From Rhizobiales bacterium SYSU XM002 (GTDB taxonomy: Bacteria; Pseudomonadota; Alphaproteobacteria; Rhizobiales; Beijerinckiaceae), in assembly GCA_009846685.1 (NCBI GenBank), contig VWVY01000001.1, forward strand, positions 1 to 64,000: a stretch of DNA of 64,000 nt, read 5' to 3'. The notes beneath the pieces were generated by a model. It was not told where the DNA came from. It did not search any database and was given only the letters and a program-made list of their open reading frames with translations. A program made the position numbers and the translations under genes. This document shows positions 8,326 through 15,669 of the stretch, one piece after another. The first letter of the stretch is position 1, and each line of letters starts with the position of its first letter.

Positions 8326-9342
8326 GTGTCTTCCCCTTCCGCCAACACAGCCGCTTCGACCTCGGTGTCAGACATCTTGCCGGGCGTCGTGCTCGCCGGA
8401 GGTCTGGCCCTCGCGGCCTATCTCGCCGGGGTTGTGCAGGGCCATATTCCGCCAGCTGTCATAGCGGTGATGTTGGGCATGGCCATTTTTCCCTTCGCGA
8501 CTGCAGAACGCCTCGCTCCGGGATTGAAATTGAGCACGGGTCCTCTGCTGCGCATTGCAGTGGCCCTTCTGGGCTTGCGCCTCTCGCTGACGGACGTGAT
8601 GGACATCGGATTGCTTCGCGTGACCGGGGTGGTTCTCGCGATGCTGGTCACCATCACAGCTTGCCGCGTTCTGGCGCGGCGGTTGGGGCTGGGCGAAGGT
8701 GCGGGACTAGTCATGGGGGCCTCTAATGCCATCTGCGGTGCGGCGGCCGCCTTCGCCATGACCGCAGCGATGCCCGAAAGACTGCGCGAGCGACGCATAC
8801 TTCTTATCACCGTTGTAATGGCCAACGCTGTGTCCACTTTGGCCATGGTGGCCTACCCGGCGCTTGCAAAGCTCCTTGCGCTCTCCCCCACGCAAACCGG
8901 AGTGCTGATCGGCGCGGCGATACAGGATATGGCGCAGGTTGTAGCGACAACAGCCCCCATGTCAGCGGAGGCCACCAAGGCGGGCATCACCGTAAAGATG
9001 TTGCGCGTCATGATGCTCTTGCCGATGGTCGTCCTTTTCACCAGATCTCTTGGCGGATCGGGCTCCGCCCCGACCCTGCCACGGTTCGCACTGTGGTTTC
9101 TCGCGCTATGTCTGCTCAACACCGCCCTCGAGGCCCTGCCGGACCTTGCGCCGATCTATGGACCGATCCGGGCGACGCTGGGTCAGCTTTCCGGCGCACT
9201 GCTTCTGATGGCGCTGGCGGCCATGGGGATGAGTACAAGCCTGCGCGGTTTGCTTGAGTGCGGCTTGCGCCCGCTGGTGTTGTTCGGCGCCGGCGCCGCG
9301 ACCATCTTGCTGAGCGGTGCGTTGGTTGCGTGCTTTGCCTGA
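8326..9342 (+). CDS. YeiH/UPF0324-family membrane protein, putative sulfate/sulfite exporter
   Basis: A 338-residue polytopic membrane protein with about ten hydrophobic segments. Family signatures of the UPF0324/PSE group are present: ILPGVVLAGGLALAAYLA, LLRIAVALLGLRLS, GASNAICGAAAAFA and AIQDMAQVVATTA. Relatives TauZ and SuyZ are proposed sulfate or sulfite exporters in sulfonate catabolism. A GTG start at 8326 is preceded by AAGGA. It converges on the Crp-family gene and adjoins the transporter/AprBA-like cluster, compatible with exporting oxyanion waste (inference). Confidence 0.85.
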   Translation: MSSPSANTAASTSVSDILPGVVLAGGLALAAYLAGVVQGHIPPAVIAVMLGMAIFPFATAERLAPGLKLSTGPLLRIAVALLGLRLSLTDVMDIGLLRVTGVVLAMLVTITACRVLARRLGLGEGAGLVMGASNAICGAAAAFAMTAAMPERLRERRILLITVVMANAVSTLAMVAYPALAKLLALSPTQTGVLIGAAIQDMAQVVATTAPMSAEATKAGITVKMLRVMMLLPMVVLFTRSLGGSGSAPTLPRFALWFLALCLLNTALEALPDLAPIYGPIRATLGQLSGALLLMALAAMGMSTSLRGLLECGLRPLVLFGAGAATILLSGALVACFA

Positions 9343-9348
9343 AACCGT

Positions 9349-10101
9349 TCAGGTTTGCAGCGGCAGTTTGTCGGGTTCCAGAATGACGATCTGCCCACGC
9401 TGGATGTGGACGATACCCCGGTCCTGGAAGCGGGAAAGCGTAGTTGTCACCCACTGCCGGGTTGAGCCGACAATTGCCGCCAGTTGGTCGTGCGTGATGC
9501 GCCGGTCCACCACGAGGCGAGAGCCGTTGTCCTTGCCCTCGACGGAAGCCAGAATGACGAGAAGTTGTGCGAGCCGCTCGGTGACAGAGCGGGTTCCCAG
9601 CATCTGGACCAGAGCCGAATAGCATTTCCCCTTGCTCACCAGCCCGTCGATCAAGGCCAGCGCGACGGCGGGAACATGAGTCGCGAGTTGGCGCAGCCGC
9701 GGCGCGGAGAGATAGGCAAGCACGGCTTTCTGCGTGGCGACAGCCGACCACATATGGACACCACCGCCGAACACTTCCGGTCCGCCGATAAAATGTCCCG
9801 GCGACCAGTAGGCCAACGTGATTTCCCGTCCGGCGGGACCGGCGTAGAACACACGGACGCGTCCCTGCTCGATGAGGAAGATGCCGTTGTGGACATCGCC
9901 CTGCATGAAGATGCTTTCGCCCGCCTCAACCTCGATATGAGAAGCGGCGCGGCGCAGCATGGTGGCCTCGTCGAGGGAAAGCCGGTCGAGGAAACCCGCA
10001 CCTTGGTTGATGTCGTCCAGGACCTCGGAGAGGTAGACCGCCGAACTCCCGGTCTCGCGTGTGCTCATGGGGTCGACCTGAACAAGCTGCAAGCGGTTCA
10101 T
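9349..10101 (-). CDS. Crp/Fnr-family transcriptional regulator
   Basis: A 250-residue regulator: cyclic-nucleotide-binding-type beta roll (residues ~40-155, including FMQGDVHNGIFLIEQGRVRV and SPGHFIGGPEVFG) and a C-terminal winged helix with the recognition helix near GSTRQWVTTTLSRFQDRGIV. Only one cysteine is present, so it lacks the four-cysteine cluster of oxygen-sensing Fnr. Its start lies 9 bases after the ATPase stop, so it is probably the last gene of the sigma-54-driven ABC operon and may autoregulate it. The effector is unknown. Confidence 0.88.
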   Translation of the reverse strand: MNRLQLVQVDPMSTRETGSSAVYLSEVLDDINQGAGFLDRLSLDEATMLRRAASHIEVEAGESIFMQGDVHNGIFLIEQGRVRVFYAGPAGREITLAYWSPGHFIGGPEVFGGGVHMWSAVATQKAVLAYLSAPRLRQLATHVPAVALALIDGLVSKGKCYSALVQMLGTRSVTERLAQLLVILASVEGKDNGSRLVVDRRITHDQLAAIVGSTRQWVTTTLSRFQDRGIVHIQRGQIVILEPDKLPLQT

Positions 10102-10110
10102 GGTGCCTCC

Positions 10111-10980
10111 TCAGGTGTTCTGCTGCTCGAAGGCCTTCATGCTCTCCTGCCGGATTGTTTCATGGCAGAGGCGGCGCAGGGCCATGAAGCGCTCGTCGAC
10201 GGCGAGTTCGGGCTCCCGCGGGCGCGGAAGGTCGATGGTGATGTCAGCGATGATGGTGCCGGGGCTGGCGCTCATCACCAGCACGCGGTCGCCCAGAAAG
10301 ACCGCCTCGTCGATGTCATGGGTCACGAACAGCACGGTGATGCGGAATTCGGCCCAGATTTTGAGCAGGTTTTCCTGCATCACGTGGCGCGTCTGGCTGT
10401 CGAGCGCACCGAAGGGTTCGTCCATCAGAAGAACGCGCGGATAGTTGGCGAGCGCGCGCGCGATGCCGACGCGCTGCTGCATGCCGCCCGACAGTTCCGC
10501 CGGATAGCGGTTGGCGAATTTCGCCAGTCCCACCATTTCGAGCAACGTATCGGCAGTTGCTTCAGGGGAGGGATCGTACCGGCCGAGAATCCGAGGTCCA
10601 AATGCGACGTTCTCGCGCACTGTCTTCCACGGAAACAGCGAATATTGCTGGAAAACCATGCCGCGATCCGGACCGGGCGCATCGACCGGTGTCCCATCGA
10701 CCAATACTTGCCCGACAGTGGGTTTGACGTAACCGGCCACCGCATTGAGCAGGGTCGATTTGCCGCAGCCGCTGGGACCGAGAATGCAGACAAATTGCCC
10801 GGGCGGGATTTCGATCGAGGTGGGCGAAACTGCGATATGCCGCCGGCCCTCGGGACCGAAGGCAATGCCGACATTGTTTATCTCGATGCGTCCGTCCCGG
10901 GCCTCACGCCAGGTCGAGAGCGACGACGGCGCGGAAACCGGAACGGCCTTGCGAAACGGGGCGCCGAGCATATGCATCAT
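10111..10980 (-). CDS. ABC transporter ATP-binding protein (SsuB/NrtD family)
   Basis: A 289-residue ATPase with Walker A GPSGCGKST, signature AELSGGMQQR, Walker B LLMDEPFGALD and the switch His in VTHDIDEA. ATG ATG at 10975-10980 is the start, preceded by AGGAGA; a further 25 in-frame residues upstream overlap the permease gene and are not needed. It is the third gene of the importer operon 13341 to 9349. Confidence 0.9.
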   Translation of the reverse strand: MMHMLGAPFRKAVPVSAPSSLSTWREARDGRIEINNVGIAFGPEGRRHIAVSPTSIEIPPGQFVCILGPSGCGKSTLLNAVAGYVKPTVGQVLVDGTPVDAPGPDRGMVFQQYSLFPWKTVRENVAFGPRILGRYDPSPEATADTLLEMVGLAKFANRYPAELSGGMQQRVGIARALANYPRVLLMDEPFGALDSQTRHVMQENLLKIWAEFRITVLFVTHDIDEAVFLGDRVLVMSASPGTIIADITIDLPRPREPELAVDERFMALRRLCHETIRQESMKAFEQQNT

Positions 10981-10999
10981 CCCTTGTCTCCTTCCCAGG

Positions 11000-11932
11000 T
11001 TAGCGGGCGCGGGCCTGCCAACGCAGGAACGGCTTGGTGGCGAGCGTGACGGCAAAAGTGGAGGCTGTGCCGAGAAAGCCGATCGAGAGCATGCCGACGA
11101 TGATGTCGGGGTATTTGATCAGGTGATAAGCGGTCCAGGTGAAATAGCCGATGCCGTATTGACCCGAGATGATCTCGCCGGCGAGCAGCGAGAACCAGGC
11201 GACGCCCATGCCGACGCTCAGCCCCGTGGCGATGCTGGGCAAGGCGGCCGGCAGCACCACATGGCGGAATATTTGACCCTGCCGCGCCCCCAGCGAGCGT
11301 GCGGCGCGCACCAGCACCTCGGGTGTCTGCTGAACGCCGGCGACCGTGTTCAGGATGATCGGGAAGAGCGCACCGAGAAAGGTGATGTAGAGGATCGAGC
11401 TTTCCTCTGTCGGCCACATCAGGATCGCCAGCGGAATCCATGCCACGGCCGGGATCGGTCGCAGGATCTCGACATAGGGCATGACGAAATCGTTGATGAT
11501 GCGCGAACGCCCCATCAGCAACCCCAGCGGAATACCGATTGACACCGCGAAGCAGTAGGCGATGGCAATGCGCTGGAGACTGACGAACAGGTGGCGGTAG
11601 AAAATCTTGCCGTTAAGCTGCTTGACGAAACTCGCCCAGACCTCGGCCGGTGAGGAGACGTTGTCGAACTTGACGATGACATTGAGCTGATACTTGACCG
11701 CCAGGTGCCACCAGAGAATACCCAGCGCGATGGCCAGCAGCCGGCGTGTCCAGCGCATCAGCGGCGAAGGGCTGGCGACGACCGCGAGAAACGCGGCCCA
11801 GCCGTGCAGTTTCTCCGGTTTCGAGCGTTGTAGCGCCTCGATAGCCTCGGGGGTTGCGCGCGGCGGCGAGACAACCTGAAGCGGCGGCTGCGCGGGCGGG
11901 GTCACACCGGGTTCTATGGTTTTCGCCAACAT
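11000..11932 (-). CDS. ABC transporter permease (SsuC/NrtB type)
   Basis: A 310-residue permease with six or so membrane segments and the EAA loop (RAARSLGARQGQIFRHVVLP). An N-terminal cytoplasmic extension of about 60 residues is proline-rich at first. ATG 11932 has AAGGAT upstream; an in-frame extension to 12013 would overlap the binding-protein gene and a hairpin, so I rejected it. It pairs with the ATPase at 10111 and the binding protein at 11992. Confidence 0.9.
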   Translation of the reverse strand: MLAKTIEPGVTPPAQPPLQVVSPPRATPEAIEALQRSKPEKLHGWAAFLAVVASPSPLMRWTRRLLAIALGILWWHLAVKYQLNVIVKFDNVSSPAEVWASFVKQLNGKIFYRHLFVSLQRIAIAYCFAVSIGIPLGLLMGRSRIINDFVMPYVEILRPIPAVAWIPLAILMWPTEESSILYITFLGALFPIILNTVAGVQQTPEVLVRAARSLGARQGQIFRHVVLPAALPSIATGLSVGMGVAWFSLLAGEIISGQYGIGYFTWTAYHLIKYPDIIVGMLSIGFLGTASTFAVTLATKPFLRWQARAR

Positions 11933-11960
11933 CGAACCGATCCTTCGGGGGGTTGGATAA

Positions 11961-11982
11961 CGGGGCGCGTCACCGCGCCCCG
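11961..11982 (-). terminator. Intergenic hairpin between binding-protein and permease genes
   Basis: A perfect 9-bp stem (CGGGGCGCG / CGCGCCCCG) with a 4-base loop lies between the end of the binding-protein gene and the permease start, with no T tract. Such hairpins often stabilise the 3' end of the binding-protein message or cause partial termination, giving more binding protein than membrane components. The role here is inferred. Confidence 0.55.
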
Positions 11983-11991
11983 CATGGTGGA

Positions 11992-13341
11992 TCAGGCTGT
12001 GATATCGCCCCAAGAAACCAGCTTGCCTTTCGCCTTGGCGGCAAAGGCATCCGCGTCGCCCTTCTTCATGAAGGCGCTGAGCTTGCCCTCGGCCTCGACG
12101 AAGAACGCGACATTGCTGAAGAGCTTGAGGCCGGTTGCCTTGTCGTAAACATAGGTGGCGTTGACCTTCTTGCCGGCTTTGGCGGCCTCCTTGACCGCAG
12201 CCGTCGCCTCCTTGATCGAGCCATAGGTCTTGATCCCGCCCTCGGCGAACCAGACCTCGGCAGCCGGCAGTGATGTGTCATCGGGCTTATTGGTGACGAC
12301 CGTCTTGACGATGGCGTCGTAGTCCTTGCCGGCGGCCTTGAACCCGGCCTTGACGAAGCTCGCGTCGACCCACTTGTCGAAATCGAGCGGCGGGATTTCC
12401 TTCTCTTTGGCCAGCAGGCCGTGATCATATTTCAGGGCTTCAACCCATTGCGCCTTCATCGAGCCTTCGAAGGTCGAAATGCCGCCCTTCGAGAAATAGA
12501 GATAGAGAACCTCCTTCTCGATACCGGTCCATTCCGAAACCTTGGTGGCGGCTTCGACGGGATCCTTCTCGATCCACGCCTGAGCTTCCATCGTCGCGTT
12601 CACATAGGCCTGCACGATTTCGGGGTATTTGTCGGAGAAGTCTTTGGTCACGACTGTGCCGTGGAAGGTGGGAATCCCCGCCTCGGAACCGTCGAAAATC
12701 TTGCGGCCGGTGCCGCGGAATTCCATCACCTCCGACCAGGGGCAGAAATCGGCATGCGCGTCGATCTTGTTCTGCGCAATGTTGGTCACGCCGACCGGGG
12801 GCGACTGGCCGAGCATTTCCACCTTGTCGTAGATGCCTTTGTCGCGCAGCACCTTGAGGGCCATACCCCAGGCCGCCGAACCGATCGGGGTCGAGAGCTG
12901 CTTGCCCGCGAGCTGCTCCACCGAATAGACGCTGGAGCCGACCGGCACGACGATGGCGTTGCCCGTGCCCTTGAGGTTGTATCCCGTGATCATGATGAGG
13001 CGGCTCTGGTTCTTGCCGCTTTTCTGGAAGTTCGCGCCATTCACGATCAGCGGGTAATCACCCATGACGCCGAAGGCGAGCTTGCCGGCGAGCATCTGGT
13101 TGGTGATCGGCGGGCCAGATGTATAATCTTGATAGACGAGCTTGTACTCGGCGCCGGCGTACTTGCCGCTCTTGGGCAGGTGCTTTTCCAGAAGCTTGAG
13201 CTTCTCGAGGATGACGCCTCCCGGCACGGTATTTGTGACAGTGCTCTGGTGACCGATACCGATTTCGATCGTTTCGGCGCGAGCCAATGCCGAGCCGGCA
13301 AGGAGGGCGGCGAGGGTAAGGGCGAGGCTTGTCTTGCTCAT
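11992..13341 (-). CDS. ABC substrate-binding protein with NosL-like C-terminal tail
   Basis: A 449-residue exported protein. The signal peptide (MSKTSLALTLAALLAGSALARA) precedes a NMT1/SsuA-like binding domain (residues ~23-340: TVTNTVPGGVILEKL, KLAFGVMGDYPLIVNGA, NKIDAHADFCPWSEV). Family members usually end near 330-350 residues. The extra ~100 residues contain VKEAAKAGKKVNATYVYDK, LFSNVAFFVEAEGKLSAF and FAAKAKGKLVSWGDITA, which resembles the NosL-like fold (an accessory domain otherwise seen in nitrous-oxide-reductase copper chaperones). The methionine ligand motif of true NosL is not evident. First gene of an importer operon driven by the sigma-54 promoter at 13395-13410. Substrate unknown. 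Confidence 0.82.
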   Translation of the reverse strand: MSKTSLALTLAALLAGSALARAETIEIGIGHQSTVTNTVPGGVILEKLKLLEKHLPKSGKYAGAEYKLVYQDYTSGPPITNQMLAGKLAFGVMGDYPLIVNGANFQKSGKNQSRLIMITGYNLKGTGNAIVVPVGSSVYSVEQLAGKQLSTPIGSAAWGMALKVLRDKGIYDKVEMLGQSPPVGVTNIAQNKIDAHADFCPWSEVMEFRGTGRKIFDGSEAGIPTFHGTVVTKDFSDKYPEIVQAYVNATMEAQAWIEKDPVEAATKVSEWTGIEKEVLYLYFSKGGISTFEGSMKAQWVEALKYDHGLLAKEKEIPPLDFDKWVDASFVKAGFKAAGKDYDAIVKTVVTNKPDDTSLPAAEVWFAEGGIKTYGSIKEATAAVKEAAKAGKKVNATYVYDKATGLKLFSNVAFFVEAEGKLSAFMKKGDADAFAAKAKGKLVSWGDITA

Positions 13342-13394
13342 GTCTTGCTCCCGTGGGCATCTCATGAAGGAAAGTTCATGCCGGAAGGAAGATC

Positions 13395-13410
13395 AGCAAC
13401 TGCCGTGCCA
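13395..13410 (-). promoter_or_regulatory. Sigma-54 promoter of the NosL-tailed ABC operon
   Basis: Reads TGGCACGGCAGTTGCT on the minus strand, a perfect RpoN -24/-12 element. Predicted initiation is near 13383, about 40 bases before the ATG at 13341. Confidence 0.8.
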
Positions 13411-13428
13411 AGAGCGGATAGCTGTCGA

Positions 13429-13447
13429 GTTTTGAATCGCTCAAAAC
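13429..13447. promoter_or_regulatory. Inverted repeat upstream of the sigma-54 promoter
   Basis: GTTTTGA-N5-TCAAAAC, a perfect 7-bp dyad centred about 35 bases upstream of the -24 element. It could bind an enhancer-binding protein or the Crp/GntR regulators of the locus. Crp-type sites are TGTGA-N6-TCACA, so the fit to Crp is only partial. Confidence 0.45.
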
Positions 13448-13661
13448 ATTGAAAATAAATTTGTTTTTCCAATTCTATGCGAGGTTTTCGGCGGTGTGCG
13501 CGCGGACGGTCGATGATGTGAATTGAGGCCGATTGCCTCGTGACTGTGCAGCGAAAAAAGTCAGTGATTTCCGCATGATAATACAAGTATCGTCCCGCAT
13601 CGCGAGCCGACGCCGAAAGGCCCCATAGAGGGGCCTGAAGTCCTTCACAATAGCGCGCGCC

Positions 13662-14429
13662 TCAGCGTTCGGCGCGCATTTGGAAGCGCAGCACCCCGGG
13701 GCGTGCGAAGCTTGTTTGCACCATGATCGCGCGGCCACATGCATCATGCGGCACGCGGGTCACCGTCAGTGCTGGCTCCCCCGGCACGAGGCCGATCATG
13801 GGTGCAAATGCGTCTGGAGGCGGTGTCAGGTCGAGCGTGATGTCGGCATGGGTGAGCACGATGCCAAGGCGCTCTTCCAGCAAGGTCAGAATGTCGCGCC
13901 GGGCGAGATCAAGCTTGATGAGCTGACGTCCGAAGGTCACCGGCAAATAACATTCGTCAACACTCACCGTTACGCCCGCGGCCTGACGCGTTCGCACGAT
14001 ACGGATGACATGTCGGAGAGGATCGAGCCCCAGCGCCAGGGCGACACCGGCGGGGGAGCTGGTTTCGGAAATTTCGATCACCTCCGCGCCAAGCGGGGCA
14101 CCGAGAGTTGCCATCATCTCATCGAGACTCTGGAGGCGGTCGAGGCCGGCGGTCGCGGTCATGGGGCGGACGTAGTAGCCCTTGCCCTGCCGCGCTTCGA
14201 CTCGACCCTCGGCACGCAGCATGTCAAGGGCCTGCCGGGTGGTGACACGCGACACCGAGAAGCGCGCCATGATCTCATGCTCGGACGGAAGTTGCGCACC
14301 GGGGCGCAGCGCGCCTGACAGGATCTCGCCCAGAAAGTGATTGCGGATTGCGACGTACTTGACCAGACGGGCGCCATCCTCGCGGGAGGCAGGAGCCAAC
14401 AGGGTTCCGGTCTGTGCGCGCGCCATCAT
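13662..14429 (-). CDS. GntR-family regulator (HutC/UTRA subfamily)
   Basis: A 255-residue regulator: N-terminal winged helix (residues ~25-90: GAQLPSEHEIMARFSVSRVT, RQGKGYYV) and a C-terminal UTRA ligand-binding domain (VDECYLPVTFGRQL, PGEPALTVTRVPHDACGR). It starts one base after the HEAT-gene stop, so it is the last gene of the DUF971/AprBA-like operon and likely regulates it or the ABC operon in response to a pathway metabolite. The effector cannot be read from sequence. Confidence 0.88.
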   Translation of the reverse strand: MMARAQTGTLLAPASREDGARLVKYVAIRNHFLGEILSGALRPGAQLPSEHEIMARFSVSRVTTRQALDMLRAEGRVEARQGKGYYVRPMTATAGLDRLQSLDEMMATLGAPLGAEVIEISETSSPAGVALALGLDPLRHVIRIVRTRQAAGVTVSVDECYLPVTFGRQLIKLDLARRDILTLLEERLGIVLTHADITLDLTPPPDAFAPMIGLVPGEPALTVTRVPHDACGRAIMVQTSFARPGVLRFQMRAER

Positions 14430-14430
14430 C

Positions 14431-15408
14431 TCACTCTGCAGGTCGCGAGGCTGCTTGCGCGATCTGGGTCAACGCCCAGCGCGCGTTCTTGCGCACTTCG
14501 GGGTCGGAATCGTCGAGCACCGCCTCGAGAGCTGGAATGCTGTTCACGTCGGCGATCTCGCCAAGCGCGAAGGCGCTTTCCTTGCGCAGGTTCGCCTGCT
14601 CGTGTTTCAGGCCCGCCGCGATGGGCGTTGCGGCGGCGACAACCTTGAGTTTGCCGAGGCTGCGCGTTGCTTTCAAGCGCACCTGCCAGAATTCGTCGGC
14701 GAGCAGCGCGATCAGATCCGCGCTCGCCTGGGCACCCGATGCCGATTTTCCAAGCGTGTCCGCGGCGATCTCGCGCACGGCCCAATCGCTGTCCTTGAGC
14801 GCGGAGCGAATGGTCTCGCCAGCGGGCGCGGTATGGGAAAAGGCGAGTGCGCTCACGGCGGCGCGGCGCACATCGGCGTTGGCATCGCCGGTGGCGGCGC
14901 GCAGGGCGGGCACGGATTCCTCGAGCTTGAGAAACCCGATCACCCCCACCGCCTGCACACGGACCTCAGGTTCCGCATCCTGGAGTGCGGGCAGCGCCAG
15001 CGACAGCGAGTCGCGCCGGCGCAGCTCCTTGAGCGCACGCAATGCGGCAGCCCGGACAAAGGCATCCGCATGCGTGACCAGCGGGAAAAGTGGCTCGGCG
15101 CTGGCCGGATCCTTGAGTTCGGCGGCGCTCCATGCGGCGGCAGCGGCCACCTCCGCGTCGGGATCGACAAGCGCCTTGGCAAGGGCCTCGGCGGCGGCGA
15201 AACCATCGTAGTTCTCGAGCGCGCGGGCAACCTGAAGCCGCACCTCGGCGCTGTGATCATCAAGGAGGGCCGCAAGCAGCGGCACGGCTGCCGGGTCGCC
15301 GAGGTCACCGAGCTCGATGATCGCGACACGGCGCTCGCCAGGATCGGGCGAGGCGAGCTGCTCCTTCAGATCATCGAGATCGGTATAGCTTTCAAAGACG
15401 TCGGACAT
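14431..15408 (-). CDS. HEAT-repeat protein
   Basis: A 325-residue cytoplasmic protein made almost wholly of about nine to ten PBS-lyase-type HEAT repeats of ~31 residues (recurring patterns such as DPAAVPLLAALLDDHSAEVR and VRLKATRSLGKLK). No catalytic motif is visible. It follows the ferredoxin gene by 12 bases. Such solenoids act as scaffolds or as chaperone-like maturation partners; its position suggests it serves the AprBA-like flavoprotein/ferredoxin pair, perhaps in cofactor insertion (inference). Confidence 0.88.
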   Translation of the reverse strand: MSDVFESYTDLDDLKEQLASPDPGERRVAIIELGDLGDPAAVPLLAALLDDHSAEVRLQVARALENYDGFAAAEALAKALVDPDAEVAAAAAWSAAELKDPASAEPLFPLVTHADAFVRAAALRALKELRRRDSLSLALPALQDAEPEVRVQAVGVIGFLKLEESVPALRAATGDANADVRRAAVSALAFSHTAPAGETIRSALKDSDWAVREIAADTLGKSASGAQASADLIALLADEFWQVRLKATRSLGKLKVVAAATPIAAGLKHEQANLRKESAFALGEIADVNSIPALEAVLDDSDPEVRKNARWALTQIAQAASRPAE

Positions 15409-15420
15409 CGCGCGTCTCCC

Positions 15421-15654
15421 TCACTTGAGAAGATAGGGGATGTTCACCTTGACCGCGCCGGTGGGGCAGTCGGCCTCGCAGGGCATGCAGTACCAGCATT
15501 CGTCATACGCCATGTAGGCCTTGCCGGTGAGGTCGGAGAGGCGGAGCACGTCGAGCGGGCAGACATCGATGCACACGCGGCAACCCTTTTCGGCGATGCA
15601 TTTGGCGTCGTCGACGATAACCGGAACGGCAGAGGGGGATTGGGCGAAGGGCAT
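15421..15654 (-). CDS. Two-[4Fe-4S] ferredoxin subunit, AprB-like
   Basis: A 77-residue iron-sulfur protein with eight cysteines in two clusters: KCIAEKGCRVCIDVCP and CWYCMPCEADCP. The second motif (CWxCxxCxxxCP-GA) and the charged first motif resemble the beta subunit of adenylylsulfate reductase. True AprB is about twice as long because of a C-terminal tail that wraps AprA, and that tail is absent. It lies 15 bases downstream of the flavoprotein gene and probably is its electron-transfer partner. Donor or acceptor could be FdxA/Fpr encoded divergently nearby. Confidence 0.85.
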   Translation of the reverse strand: MPFAQSPSAVPVIVDDAKCIAEKGCRVCIDVCPLDVLRLSDLTGKAYMAYDECWYCMPCEADCPTGAVKVNIPYLLK

Positions 15655-15669
15655 GTTCGTTTCTCCGTC

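Larger units (their letters stand above)
13342..13661. promoter_or_regulatory. Intergenic control region of the NosL-tailed ABC operon
   Basis: This 320-base gap holds no convincing gene. It contains the sigma-54 promoter (13395-13410), a 7-bp inverted repeat (13429-13447) and a relatively AT-rich stretch around 13445-13480. The part from about 13500 to 13661, next to the GntR gene end, shows nothing I can identify. Confidence 0.6.

Noticed and set aside
9342-9356. Short hairpin AAACC-N5-GGTTT between the YeiH-type and Crp-family genes
   Set aside because: Five base pairs only, overlapping both gene ends and without a T tract.
9349-10101. Calling the Crp-family protein an oxygen sensor (FNR)
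   Set aside because: It has one cysteine only and lacks the N-terminal cluster ligands.
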